The position numbers and the translations under genes are program-made. From positions 558,001-622,000 of the forward strand of contig JAINUG010000023.1 in NCBI GenBank assembly GCA_029706075.1: a DNA stretch of 64,000 bases, written 5' to 3'. The notes beneath the pieces were generated by a model that did no database searches, had not been told where the DNA came from, and saw only the letters and a list, made by a program, of their open reading frames with translations. Shown one piece after another: positions 12,259 through 25,570 of the stretch. The DNA is from Aldrovandia affinis. Taxonomy: Eukaryota; Chordata; Actinopteri; Notacanthiformes; Halosauridae. Position 1 is the first letter of the stretch. Each line of letters starts with the position of its first letter.

Positions 12259-15200
12259 ATGCTGAAGCTGTGGAGGGTACTTCTCTGCCAAATGGCAATA
12301 AATACCACTTACCACATTGTCAAAGGTAACAATCCTGTTTTTATTACAGGGCTGTATTTGAGTAATCAAGAAATATTCATATTTTTAAATAAAAATCTAA
12401 ATAAAATCCTGAAGAAATGTACTGTCATTTTCATAGTGAAACATTTCAAACAAGTATTTTTTTCTGATATATTGGATTATACTCAATCTATTAAATATAC
12501 ATTTGTTGAGGCTGCTGGATGGCTCATCGTGTTAAGGCACTGTTCCAGTGTATGGTTGGGCTCCACAGTCTGGTATCGCATCCAGAACATGCCAGTGGTC
12601 TGGATGCGATACCACGGGTCATTGCAAAATTGACTCACACACATTCAATAATCCATCGGAAAGATCTTTTACATTTTTTATATATCAGTCATTGAGTACC
12701 ATTAAGTTATCATTATTCTCAAAAGCAAAACTTAATGCAAACACAGTATCTAATCAATTTTATTGGCAGCCAACTTGTGCCTTGGAGGTCAGGACATATT
12801 TGCAAAAGTGAGAGAAAACAGCCCAACTGGAGAGTTTATCGCAAACCTCAGCATCACTGGGGAACCAGGAGCCAATAGCATCCGCTTGTGCCTCACCGGA
12901 GACAATGCTGATTGGTTCTATCTGGAGGGGAAATCCATCAGACTGAACTCTTTCTCAAGACTAGATCGAGAGGTAACAGGATATCAACACTACAGCACAG
13001 TGTTATACAAAGTGTATGTACATACTATACCACACGATGGCAATGTCAACGACACTGTCACACTGTATTGAGGTAAACACTACACCGCACTATGGCCCAG
13101 ATTCAATGTAGCTGCTATACACTTTGTCCTTTGAGTGATGAATTCAAACAAGTGCTACATTTGTAATTTTTTGCACGACATATGTTTGGTAGTCACTGAA
13201 ATGACATTTCATTACATTTTTGTTTCTGATTATATCCCATTTTCTCCTAATTTAGTAGCCAATTACACCCTCTCTTTTTCATGTAAATTCCCCCCTCGTA
13301 TTGTGAGTTCGCTGCCGTAGCCCTGAGACCGGCAGTGACAAAGGCGAAGTATTGTCTCCTCCGAGACAGAACTCGCCAAGCCGTCGACCGTAACTCCGGC
13401 ACTCCAGAGCCACTCCTATACACAGCAAACTCATGTCGGCTTCCCTTCCCCCTCCCTGGGGCAGACAGCCAATTGCTGCCCCCTAGTGGCACTCCTGGCC
13501 AGAGCAGACTCTGGCGCGGCTGGTGGAATCAAACCCCGGTCGCGGTGGCCAGCGTCGAACGTTGTAACCGCTAGGTAAATGTTTTAGCCACTGTTAATGC
13601 CCACACCTGTATTAGCAGCTTACGTTGGAGAACTGAATAATGTTCTCAAAAAGTGATTCAGGTGAAAGTACTGTGGTTTCTCCTATATAATCAACTCTTC
13701 CTAACTCCTTTAAATCTGTATAATTGATCCTTCTGATCCTCTCAAAGGTCCAAGGGTCTGTCTTAATCGCAGCATTAAAATGCTATGAAGATGGCATGAT
13801 ACAGGTATGCCCAAACCAGCATCATGTGCAAAGCTTCAAATACATACAGAAAATGACTCTGGGGCCATTTAAAGGATGTAGATTCTTAGTTATAGGTCTA
13901 AAGAACAAACCACTTACACTACACGATTATTAAAATTCAAAGACATGTCCATGAAATCTAAAAAATATTTTTTTTACAATACTACAAATGCTATTGTGCT
14001 CAATCCTGTTTTGTACCTTGCACTGTATATGACAGTTTATTTAAGAAAAAGCTTTTTTCCTATTTAATCTGCAAACCTCTATTAATCCAATCTATATAAA
14101 CATATTACCCTAGTAGCATATGGTGTGCTGTACTTGTTTAACGTTTTTAATATAAGCAAAAAACTTCTTCAGAGTGAATACAGGGTCACGGTTGAGATCC
14201 TTAATGAAAATGACAACAGGCCGATGTTCCTGGAGAAGACAGTTCAACCCTTTGACATAAGTGAGGTGAGAATATTATCAGTGAAGGGAACGTGTGTTTT
14301 CATCCCCTTGATTCAAAGTGTTTGCACTAGTGGAGGTCTACAAAGCCTAATGCATACTCTATGTCCCCTTCTCTCTCTCTCTCTGTCCATCTCTCACTTT
14401 GTCTCACAACCTCTACCTCTCCCTCTCCCTGCTTCCCCAGCTAACTGCTGTGAACACAGTCATATTCACTGTCCAGGCCAAGGATGCAGATAATGACACC
14501 ATTATGTATGTCATCGATAACTCATCGGTATGTGAACAATGAACAGTGCTCCCTTATGAAAAATAAACCTTTCAATGTGGTCAAATATAAAATGCAAGGT
14601 AATAACTAATTAAATGTCAAAATATATGTGAATCAATCTGTAAAGGCACTCACCATGAACACAGGGTGGGCCTGTGAAACTTGATTCCAAGTTGAGGAGG
14701 AAAAAAGCAGGTGAAATTGTAAATAAATCAAAATAATAATAATAATTAAAAAAATGTAAGATACAGAAAATATATTGATTATCACCACTTATATAGCCTA
14801 TATCATTTTTATTTAGCACACAGAGTTGATTTATAGCTCAATCGAAAACAGTCAATATTCATTGGCAACACATGTTCCTGTTGATTCATGCATATAACCT
14901 CATTATTTCCTTTCCATGCAGCTTGATGGCAGCTATTTCAAAACGGACCTGTCTAACAGTGGGAAGGTGGTCCTGGCCAAACCTCTGGACTATGAGACCA
15001 AAACCAGGCTTCAGTTTGTAATTTCCGCTGTGGTATATTAGCACTTATCTGTTAAAGGCTTCAGTTTGTCATTTATGCTGTGGCAAAAGTAGAAATGAAT
15101 GTCAACTTTAAGCACTTAGTGGTTATTAATTGAATGAATATATCATCAGGCTTATAATAAGAGTTACAGATGGATTCTCTCTTAAAGATGATTTTGAAGG

Positions 15201-18200
15201 GTATGATTTCTCCATGTGTCAATTGGGCTAGAATATCCCATTTACATGCCAGGGCAATTGTTTCCTCAGGTTTGAGGAAGATCTGTTGGATAGTTTTAAA
15301 GTTCATTAAAACTGATTAAAATAACACTTGCATAATCCATATTTTGTAAAGTATGGTAAGTGAAACCTGGCAGGGTATTGGCAACTACTTCCTTTTAGTG
15401 AAACTGATCGTACATACTATAGATTTGATTTGATTTGCATTACTTGGTGATCCACATGCTGTTTAAGCATGTGTCACAGAGAGCATTTCATTCAGCATAC
15501 CCACCCCACTGACCTGCCAACTGGTGAGCACATTTTGTCTGAAAAAAAAGCCATTATTGTGTAGTACCAAAGCAGTGTGTGTTGGGAAGCACTGTCACGA
15601 CATACAGTGCTTTGGCGCTCTTTGAAACATTTCCCTGCTCAACGGCCACATAAAACATCGTTTTTATGTCTGGATAAACATATATAGGCCTACTTGTGTT
15701 CCAAAGCCAGAGAAAATGAGAAAGTAGCCGTCCAGATTGAGGACACAACTGTGCTATGGCCCCCTCTGCTTTTATCTGACCCAGGAGATGGACACCAGGG
15801 AGAAGTACAACACCACAGCCAACATAACGGTTAACGTTCTGGACGGAGATGACCAGTACCCCCAGTTCCAGCCTTGCATCCTTCTCTCGCAGGATCGGTC
15901 ACACCTCATCTGCACCAACCCAATCTACACTGTGAACATCACTGAGAAGGAGCAGGTAACAAGCTCCCATTCCTTTGTCCTGCGGCATACAAGGGAAAGC
16001 TGCCCTCAATAAGAAAGGCACATGACCGATATGGGCAATATAATCTGAATTTATGGATCCACTTCACTTGGATTTTCACACATAAATACTCCTGAGTGAT
16101 GATGCAGTCAGAATGAGACTACCGTTTCAGTAGATAATAAAGTAATATACAAGTAGCTGCCAAAATAAAGGAAACACTTAAGTAAATGAAGGGTTCTGGT
16201 GGCTCTGTTATCATGTAGGGTGCATTTTCCTGGCATGGGTTAGGTCCACTCAACTCCTTAGAAGGCAAGGTAAATACCAATAAATACAAAGCCATTCTGA
16301 GTGATCACCTTCATGGTGAAGCATTTCTGTCCTGGTGGGAGTGGTGTCTTCCAGGATGACAATGCCCCCATCCACAGGGCATGAGTGGGTCACTGAATGG
16401 TTTGATGAGCATGAAAACGATGAAGACCATATGTCGTGGTTGTCTCAGTCACCAGATCTCAACCAACTTGAACACTTAAGGGAGATTCAGGAGCAGCACT
16501 CGAGACAGCATTTTCCACCACATCAACAAAACACTGAGTGATGGAATTTCTTGTGGAAGAACGGTGTTGCATCTTTGTCTGCAGGACACCATCTTATATT
16601 TTTCTCCGGGCTCAATTCATGCTGTGGATGGGGACAGAGGCCTGATGACCCCATTGTTGTACACCATTCTTTCAGGTGGGATAAATGCCAAGTATATAAT
16701 TGCATATATAAATATATAACGCCAACTATATAAATGAATGTATAGTAAGAAGCCTTACAAAGTAGTAAGGGACACGTGGTTAACAATGAAGTTAAGGAAA
16801 GGAAAGAACAATTAGATGTGACCTGCTACGTGTACAACAGATTTGAATGTTAGCTTCACTTGTGAAATATTCTGCTGATAAAGTACAATGTAGTATTCAC
16901 ATAATGACTGTTTATCAAACAAAAAACAGCATGCAATTATATAATCTACCTGACATTATAAAACATTTCAGTACACAAGTTTGTTAAACTCACCCATTTT
17001 CCCCAATTCCAACGTTTCCATGCAATTTAAAATAAATAAAATAAAGTGCAGTTCTACACATTTCGTCAGGGGACTAGACACACAGAATTCCTTCTTTGTT
17101 CAGCTAGAGCTGCTGCTACTATTTCAGTTGTTGAACTAATGAGGATCTAATGATAAGGAGTTTTGGTTGTGGAACTTCAGTCTCAACTATGTTTGGAGAA
17201 TAATTTCAAATGTAAAGCACATGGTTAGACATGTCATGTTATGGTAACCACTAATAAAATATCTCATTCTGAGGTACCACAATACATTCTGCATGAAACA
17301 GGTGCCGACAATGGCAGGTTTCGCATTGCCAATGAGACTGGGGAGGTGGTGCTGACTCGCCGTGTTGAAAACAGGCTGCTGACCCCAATCCTTAGACTGA
17401 GGATCATGGTGAGTCCCACATCACACTCATTTTGATACTTTTTACACATAACAACTGATCCTGGATCATTTTCCCCAACCAGACCCTAAACCTAATGCTG
17501 AATATAGGGGTTGTTTATCTACAACTGCACAAGTTGGGATTTTAGTTATTCCTAAAATTATTCATGCATTCAGACAAAAGTTGTGAAATATAATCAGTGT
17601 TGTTCAGAGGTGTGAACTTTAACACTGAGGTTATTGCAAAAGTCTTCCAAATTGTTGCCACCGGGTCACTACAGACTCTTCAAGCTGTGGGCAAACAATA
17701 AATATATTCAAGAAAAGCAGACCTGGTTGTGGAGCTTACTGTATACGGCACATTCCAACCAGTCTCTCAAACAGAGGGTCAACACTCACAAAGGAGAGTC
17801 CCCAAATGTGCATTTGTTAGCATGCACTACACAATCAACTTGAAGATGTATATGAGATGTATTACACTACATTATTTGACAAGCAGATGCGTAATTCCAG
17901 AGCCACATACATTGCTTATGTTAAATCTTGTGCATTTATGCTGCTGGATATTTACTGAAGCTTCCCAGGTTAGGTACCCCCATCAAGGGTAAAGTACACT
18001 GTGAATCAAGCATTCAAGCCCCTCAGTTATGATCTCCTTAATGATTACACCACACTGCATCTGTGCAATGACTGACGTGGCAAAGATGTAATCTGTTGTG
18101 ATCTTTTCCCCTAGGCCTCTCAGAGAGATGACCCAAAAAAGTACACCGTAGCGACGGCGCTGATCCGAGTTCTGGCTGAGAACCGCTTCCCACCTCAGTT

Positions 18201-21200
18201 CAACAGAACCACCTACAAGGGCTTCATCACTGCGGACAGCAGCCCAGCTACACTGGTCAGCACCTATGGGAGTGTGGTGCTGGTGGTCCAGGCCGTCGAC
18301 CAAGACTTTAAAGATGTACGCTGTGGAAACATCTCCCTCCTTTCATGTTCCCCAACCCTTGATGCTCGAACACAGCACAGAAACTTACACAGAAAGTTAT
18401 GCCTTTCTCCACACATAAAAGAGAACTAATTCTCTAAAATATTGAATGTGCTCAGTATTTTAATAAAAAAATAACAACCATTCGGGCAGGTATTGTTAGA
18501 CATATTAATGACGCACACAAGCTATCTTCTGACAATAAAGCAACCTTGAAGCATTTTAATAGTATCTCTGAAGCTGATCTTAATAAAATCGTGACACAGA
18601 GTAAGTCATCAACTTGTAATCTTGACCCTGTCCCTACAAAATTTATTTAAAAAACTTTTAACTGTCTCACTGAACCAGTTCGGAAATTAATCAATACATC
18701 TTTGGAACTTTTCCAAATGATTTCAAAACCGCAGTCGTGAAACCGCTTTTGAAAAAAACAAACCTGGATCCGAATGTCCTAAGCAATTAAAGATCCATTT
18801 CTAATTTACCGTTTATAAGTAAGGTTCTCGAAAAAGTAGTCTTTAACCAATTAAATTACTTTCTAAATGAAAATGACATTTTGGAAAAATTCCAGTCAGG
18901 CTTTAGGTCCGGCCACAGTAAAGAGACGGCACTGGTCAAAATAATCAATGATCTCAGACTTAGTGCTGACGTCGGAAGGGTCTCGGTTCTTGTTCTGCTG
19001 GACTTGAGCGCTGCCTTTGATACTCTTGATCACGGTATACTACTGAATCGACTGGAAAACTGGGTTGGTTTATCTGATTGTGCTCTAAATTGGTTTCGAA
19101 CGTATCTCACACAAAGAAAATGTTATGTTAGTCTCTGAGCTCACACATCAGAGATATACGACATGGCTTTTAGGGTTGCACAAGGAAGCTGTCTTGGCCC
19201 TCTGCTTTTTTCATTGTACATGTTACCGTTAGGTCACATAATTAGAGATCATAACGTCGATTTTCACAGTTACGCTGACGACACACAATAATAGGCCTAC
19301 ATCGCAATGGAGCCAAATGACTGCTGAAAAATTGATTCACGCCTTTGTTTCGTTAAGGTTGGACTATTGTAACTCTGTCTATTCTGGTTGCCCAAAAAAC
19401 GCTTTAAGGAACCTCCAGCTCATTCAAAATGCGGCAGCCAGAATCCTCACTAGAACAGCCAGAATCCTCTGCACTTCCTATTGAGGCTAGAATTGATTTT
19501 TGTAAATTATTTTTAACTTTTAAAGCCCTACATGGACTGGCGCTGGGGTATTTGTCCGAACACATTACCCCCCGTGGCCATTTTATTTTACAGCAAATTT
19601 TAATAGCAAAATTAGCTATAGCATTTTATAACTGCATTGCATTGAAAATATATATACAATATATATACAGTATATATAACACACACTTTGTTATTTGAGA
19701 GAAGAAGGCAAATATCTACTCTGCACTCTACTCTGCAGAACTTCCCAACAAGGTTAGATAATGTTTAGATCTGGTACAATGGCAGTGCCACACCTGGGAA
19801 TCGAACCTGCAACCCTCATTTCAAGCCTAGTTCCCTAACCAGTATAATACACTGCCACCCTACAGATAGAGTATGTGCTTGTGCTCACATTTATGAGACA
19901 GGCTAATGAATATGACTGGGCATTCAAAGAGAAAAATACAAAAATAACAAAAACTGGTCAAAAAAAATTACATTCCGTATTTATATTACATAAGTGTACT
20001 ATATTCATATTCCCTTTCAGGGAATGAATCCTAAGGTTCGTTACTCTCTGAGGTCCAACAACACCGGGCTCTATGACATCACACAGGAAGGACTGCTCAT
20101 CGCCAAAACCAATCAGCTACAAGCTTTTGAGAAACACCACCTTGAGGTGAGGAAAAACACCATAGATGTGGCATCATTACTTGGAGAAGTAACAGAATGT
20201 TACACTACACTTCCATTTTAGACTATAATTGGTTTATTCTACATTATGAATATGGTTACAATGATCTGTTATGGAAAGGCTGAAAATACAGACTGACTGG
20301 TTTGTAGCATTCATCTGATACAAGTCACACTATTACAAGGGAGTATGTTACTGTACTTGTATTCCCTGTGAGTCAAAGACATAACTGGTTAATCTCTAAA
20401 TGTCTTTATCACTGAAATACATCTGTACATTCTTTTCATATTTCAGATGAAGGAAGAACGCATGTGCTAGCTAATGAGAGTATTTTTCAGGTGCTTGCAA
20501 CAGACCAAGAATCAGGAGAAGTGGTGAAGACCTCCATTGACATTGACGTTCTCCAGAAAGACCAACCAGGTAACCCAATTTAACTCACAGCAAACCAGCC
20601 CTTTGCACCTACAGGATACAAGTGCATGAATTCTGAGAATATGAGGGTCAACAAAGGAAAAGAGCTTAAGGATGATCATATTGCAAGTCTAATAAGTTAT
20701 GTCATGCTTCCCTTATGTCACAATTAATGTAAATGCTGTGAACAAATATTTGATCTGAATAATTTGTAATAATTGTCTAATTACTGAAAGATAGCTAGCC
20801 AGCTATGTGCAAAGCAATCTATGTGGCTGGCATAAGTCATTCCATGACATCAGATCCCCAATAGCCTGTCTTAATCATGTCAAACAATGTGGCCTTCAAC
20901 AAGAGCCTGTGTAACAATACTAGCAAGCCAATTTTACGTTTTTAACAGTAGCTCAGTTAATTTACATTATGATGATCAAGCTTATGTCAGCGCTAGCTAG
21001 CATCTTGCTATAACAACTAGTGCCACAACTGACTGACTACTGCACTATAAAAATTGAGGTTCAGATTATGGCTGACAATAAGGCTTTAGTGTGGCAATAA
21101 ATAATGCGCAAGTAAGACTGAATTTCAGGCTATAAAATTGGCCAGCAGAAAAAACAAGGCCTCAACTATAGACAACGCAGTTGGAAGGGATGGTTTGTAC

Positions 21201-23161
21201 ATGAGAGCCAACTGGATATAAAGAACAATATCTCAATTGATGACATTGCGATTCAAAGTTGGACACTGGTTTTGTGAGATTTTATTTTATTTTTATTATT
21301 TTGGGGTATTTTTTTAATTAAAGTCAATTAAGAGCTGAATATATTTGTGAATATTTCTGCAGTTCCTCAGAGCCCATTTGGGGAGGAGCGTCTATACGGG
21401 AGAGTGGATATAAATGCTGCTGGGGGGGTCGCGACTGTGGGTCTGCTCCTGCTGGTAGCCACCCTGTTCCTGTTCCTGCAGCTGGCCAAGAAACGGAGGC
21501 GGCAACAGTACCCATCAGAAAGGGCCTCTCTAGCACAAGGAAAGCATCCTAATGTGGCAAGTGCCAATCGCCACCTCTACCTTTAGGAAATAGTGTGACT
21601 TTTTAAACATTTTCAAATGTAACCAAAAGATTATGTTCCAAAGGTGTCAGTCTCAGGTCATGGAGGGACAGTGCGTATATTGATTTATGTTCCAGAAACA
21701 GACATTAATTACATACAATTAATTACCTACAATTTCTGAACAATATATATTTACAAAAATTATAGTCCTTTTATTTAACATTGTAATGTTTATTAATGAT
21801 ATTACAATTGTTTGTAGTGCCAGTTCTAAGGCAGACACTACTCACCCCTGTCCTACAATCATTTGTAAGGGATTAGACATAACTACAAGAAAGGTGCTAA
21901 AGCCATTGTTAATTATTTATTAACTAATGGTTCATTCCTGGGATGCTAAGTGTTTAAAAAAAGAAAGAAAACAAAATGTAATAATATACATATATACAAT
22001 TTATCAGATTAATACACATTATCTTAAATGATATACAGTATTTAGTGGTGGAAGATTCAAATGATTAAGCTATTTCCACAGAACACTGGGGTTAAATTGA
22101 GGGCCTCTACCAATTCAACCTCAGTGTGCCTTGCTTTTGTTAACAAGTGATAAACATGATTTCAGTGGCTACTGAAATTAAGAGGAAAACTGTATGTGAA
22201 TAATAAAAGTATACCTTGTATAAATATGTCATCCAAGGGCAAGAACAAAGTGCTTTACAGAAATACTGAATAGGATCTGATGTTTGTCAATTTCTGCCAA
22301 TGCTCTCAATTGTCACTATCAATGATGCTTGAAAACTCAGTGTCAACTAACTTTGGCACTGCAGAAAGACTTTATTCACAATTCTTAGACACAATTCATA
22401 TAAACATCATTCCTTTTCCATTATCTGCTCATTTCTTTACCAACTCTGCTTAAATAAGAGCTTAAGGTGGTTCCAGCTGAGTGGGGAATGGCAGCAGAAT
22501 GGGAGACAGGCATGCACGGTGATCTAAATCATTTTTACGTGATCAACAGGTCGACCACGGAAGACCGACGCCTCTAACTGATGAGCTCTCCTATCACAAT
22601 GAAGCATTTGGTGCCTATGATGCATCAAGCTCCATCTTGCACGGGAAGCATGGAATTTATACGAGAAAGGTAGACACACCTGTATGGACAATAAACAGGG
22701 ACTGTGTCCCGCACGAAGTGCCACTGGGCATCATGGCCCCTGAGCCACTATCAAGAAGTCTGCTGCCGTCGAATGTGTCCAACGCGAGAACATCAAACAA
22801 ATCAGTTTCATTTAAGGATGAGGTCATGCTCGAGGAGAAAGGGGAAACCGCGGGGGAGTGTTCATGCTGTGTAGAGGTTCAGTTGGAGATGAAGCAAGAA
22901 TACATCCAAGGGGACAGCGTGGCACATTCACCGCAGAAGGTGCTTGCCAGTCAATCAAACAAAATGCGAAAGACACAGGGCGAGAAAGACACACTGGACA
23001 AATCGGATGCAGCAAACCACTTTGGTGGTGGTGATGACACATCAAAAGGACAGAAAGGCAAAAATGACAATAACTGCAATGATGAGGATGAGGATGAACC
23101 GGAGAACCCTTACAAGTCCATGCATCCCGTGATGTGTATATCAGGTGACGAAGACCTCTGA
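12259..23161 (+). CDS. cdhr5: Cadherin-related family member 5-like, single-pass membrane cadherin (14 coding exons)
   Basis: Hand-built exons: 12259-12325, 12770-12972, 13748-13804, 14173-14265, 14441-14527, 14922-15032, 15785-15955, 16585-16675, 17302-17408, 18115-18315, 20021-20146, 20491-20569, 21363-21553, 22550-23161. All phases join, giving 2,196 nt and 731 residues. Seen: a weak signal peptide (about 1-22); four cadherin repeats, with calcium-type motifs VEILNENDN (near 116-124), AKDADND (near 152), [15 protein letters not shown] (near 224) and AVDQD; a membrane span at about 485-505 followed by KKRRRQQ; and an acidic tail of about 225 residues containing [11 protein letters not shown]. 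Known: CDHR5 has four cadherin repeats and works with CDHR2 in intermicrovillar links of brush-border epithelia. The mucin-like stretch of the long mammalian isoform is absent. Odd points: exon 13 must use a weak donor (AAT|gtggca), and reading through it stops at 21584-21586, giving a short tail. Intron 10 holds a LINE and intron 7 a Tc1 remnant. The exact paralogue (cdhr5a, cdhr5b or another) is not resolved. Confidence 0.8.
12505..12650 (+). mobile_element. SINE family A head fragment in intron 1 of the cdhr5-like gene
   Basis: The sequence 'gaggctgctggatggctcat' followed by 'gtgttaaggcactgttccag' matches the head of the family A SINE at 870. An internal near-palindrome follows: 'tggtatcgcatccagaacat' paired with 'ggtctggatgcgataccac'. 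Confidence 0.6.
13222..13575 (-). mobile_element. tRNA-derived SINE (family B) in intron 2 of the cdhr5-like gene
   Basis: This is the reverse complement of the family found at 34,201 and 50,056. The tRNA-like head is at the right ('gcgtcgaacgttgtaaccgc'). The body has 'ggggcagacagccaattgct', and the AT-rich tail is at the left ('gattatatcccattttctcc'). Confidence 0.85.
16150..16575 (+). mobile_element. Tc1-like transposon remnant in intron 7 of the cdhr5-like gene
   Basis: The sequence contains Tc1 landmarks in broken frames: a 'tgccaaaataaaggaaacac' terminal-type stretch at 16,157, [14 protein letters not shown] sequence near 16,351-16,380, a WLSQSPDLN block near 16,437-16,463, and the 'cttgtggaagaacggtgt' transposase 3' region near 16,550. 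It ends about 10 nt before the acceptor of cdhr5-like exon 8 (16,585). Confidence 0.75.
18480..19590 (+). mobile_element. L2/CR1-like LINE fragment in intron 10 of the cdhr5-like gene
   Basis: Broken plus-strand frames read [82 protein letters not shown], a YADD active-site motif, and SRLDYCNS-like and [12 protein letters not shown] segments. This is the reverse-transcriptase region of an L2/CR1-type retrotransposon with stops and gaps. It is a separate, more divergent copy than the one at 10.5-12.2 kb. Confidence 0.85.
19765..19865 (+). mobile_element. tRNA-like repeat fragment in intron 10 of the cdhr5-like gene
   Basis: The sequence 'tacaatggcagtgccacacc' followed by 'tgggaatcgaacctgcaacc' matches the right part of the insertion at 33,766-33,993. 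A further piece ('ctggatatttactgaagctt') is near 17,942. Confidence 0.6.
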
Positions 23162-23560
23162 CAGTTCCAACAATAAAACTCAGGTTGAGGAACGATAATA
23201 AAAAAGATATAGTTTACAGGGTGAAAGCTCTTCATCGCAACCAGAAGAAGTTATAGTAAAAAGCAGCAAAAATAAATCAGGTACTAAACTCCCACAGAAC
23301 CAGGACTCTGACTTTGAATCTTTCGTGGAAGATTCTATGGAATTCTGATATTCCGATCGTTTTGTAGATAAAACTTATTCCATGAAACCAAAGGTACTGT
23401 GTATATGGGCAATTATTTCAGAACTGTTTGTCGTAATATTAAAACATATCAAAACATATACATTGTTAACCCTCCATGTTATGGATTTTTTAAAATGCAT
23501 TTTGAATAACATATTTTAAAAGCAAAAATAAATTGGAACTCTGTTAAATAAACTTGTTTG
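23162..23560 (+). other. 3' flank / 3' UTR of the cdhr5-like gene with candidate poly(A) signals
   Basis: After the TGA at 23159-23161 the sequence turns AT-rich. AATAAA hexamers lie at 23172-23177, 23527-23532 and 23547-23552. The last is followed by T/G-rich sequence (cttgtttgctctcatgt), a plausible downstream element, so the transcript may end near 23,570. From about 23,222 to 23,348 another open frame with coding-like composition (containing QNQDSDFESFVEDSMEF and a stop) follows the annotated stop; it is discussed as a finding. Confidence 0.45.
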
Positions 23561-24479
23561 CTCTCATGTCAACAGCCTTAACATGTTTAAATATATGAAA
23601 CATTTAATATATTAAAGTCTGCTGTTGTATAACTCTCTTTATGGTCTAGGAAGACCATACATTTGACTAAATTATATCAGTGCACACAGCGCTACAATAG
23701 AGCCTTTGTATAACATATCTCTAATGTTCAGTTTGTTCTTTGTAATTATTTGTGTTGTAGCTGCACACATTCTGATACTCTATAGCTCATTAAATGTTGT
23801 TGGGGTTGCCTCATAGCAATTGTTCAAATTATTTGATGACTGTGACTGAGCACGTAAATAAATATATTCTGTGGCATAAATTGCATTTATCAATCCTCAA
23901 TTCAGCATATTGCTTTAAATTGAAAAGAAATCTTTGCAAATCGTGTGTATTTTCTACTACAACTTCTTAGTACAACTTGTGAATCTTTTTTACATTTTTG
24001 TAAGCATACCTTCTGCTCATTGGGGCATTTGTTTGTGTTTAGCTCCTGTTTTTTTCTGCTTGTGGTTGACTAAAAACATTGGTTTTTGACAAATAAATTC
24101 AAGGAAAGTTTTTAGTTAGGCACACACCACTGAAATGACTCGAAGATACGTATATTAATTATTGGTACATGCCGTGGGTTTTTCTTTATGGCAACACCAT
24201 AGGTGCCTTTAAACTTTTCAAAACTCCAGATAAAGTTGGTTTACCTGTTATCCTATGAATGTATGGTTGTGTTTTCTTTCACCTGTCCACGTTATTCTCT
24301 TTTCAGGTCCATGTGTGACAATGCCCACCTCTTCTGTCACCTTTAGTTGCTTCAAGCAAAGAGACCAACATGAAATGAATAAACCAGCAATGTTTAGTAT
24401 TCTGAATTTCCTTATATGATTGGTCATTTCGTACAGCCAATGTATTTCTGATATAAAAATAAATAAAAATCAGATTACG

Positions 24480-24710
24480 CAATTCTCTAGGATTGGTGAG
24501 GCCATTTTCCAGAGAGCTGATTGGTAAGGGGCGGATTTGTATAGGTTTTGATCCGTTAGCCTGAATTTAACCTACTCAGGAGCAGGTTAGGTTCGCAACC
24601 CGGTTAAAAGTGAGCCACGGTCGTGAGACCGAAAACCCAGGGTTAAACCCAAAGTTAGCTCGCTAACCCAGTAACCCTGCTTCATGAGACAGGTCCCTCC
24701 CTGAACTCCA
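24480..24710 (+). repeat. Palindrome-rich repeat, probable non-autonomous DNA transposon
   Basis: Contains 'ctcaggagcaggttaggttc', 'gcaacccggttaaaagtgag', 'gttaaacccaaagttagctc' and 'cttcatgagacaggtccct'. These self-complementary blocks of AACC and GGTT are typical of a common fish repeat derived from a DNA transposon. Borders were not determined. Confidence 0.4.
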
Positions 24711-25429
24711 TATTTACTCAGAATATGTCATTAGGCTGATTGACTTTCTACATTTAACAGCTGTTTTACCCACAGAATAAAATTTTCATACCATACCGTT
24801 TGTGTAATTTAAGTTCATTTTATTCTTATATCTTATTTATTCTTGATATATGTGTGGAGAAACCGGATCTATATTTGTAATAATGCTCCATTTTATATGA
24901 TTCTATCTTTTGAAATAGAGCTAGCCAGATAGCTATCCTGCGAGCAAGCAACTTATTAGCTTGCTAGCTAGCGTTAACTAGTTTAGCTCTATAGTTTGCT
25001 AGCTTTTATTTAGCTAATATATTGAACCAAAGTTGCCTGTCTCAATGCCTTCATCATATCATTTTTTTTATTGCTAGGAAGTTCTCCTTTTAAAGAAAAT
25101 ACGATAAAGCCAAAGCGCTAAATAACGTTAACGTTAGCATGCAGCTACAGTTTCACATTTTTGTCAAACCATTAGAAATTAACATCACTTTTTTTATATA
25201 CGTAGCTGCTTAGACATAATGGATATTATTGGTATTATTTATCAAGTATTTAAGAAACATAAATATGCATTATATAATGTTTTACCATGGATGAAGCTCA
25301 ACATGCTATCGCTGCCAATTCACCTCAAGTCAGCGACCGGTCGTAATTTATTCCATCTCCTGCTCACTTAGCTACGAGGGCTGCTTGATTTGGGCTGTAC
25401 AGAGTGCAGCATGGCTAGGTGTTTGTTGG

Positions 25430-25570
25430 ACAGATATAAATAGGTAGATGCCGCATTGGCTGCTGTTACGCGATACGCGATACGTTTGCACGGCCGCCGT
25501 ATTGGCATGGGCAAGACTCGCGTGTAAACAAACGCATGTGTATTGAGAGATGCAGGCTTCCGCCGACGTT
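25430..25570. promoter_or_regulatory. CpG-rich patch, possible old promoter
   Basis: Several CpGs are clustered ('ttacgcgatacgcgatacgt', 'cacggccgccgtattggc') in otherwise AT-rich DNA, 4.7 kb upstream of the irf5 coding start. IRF5 genes have a non-coding first exon in mammals, so this may be the old irf5 promoter, but no transcript evidence is available. Confidence 0.2.
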
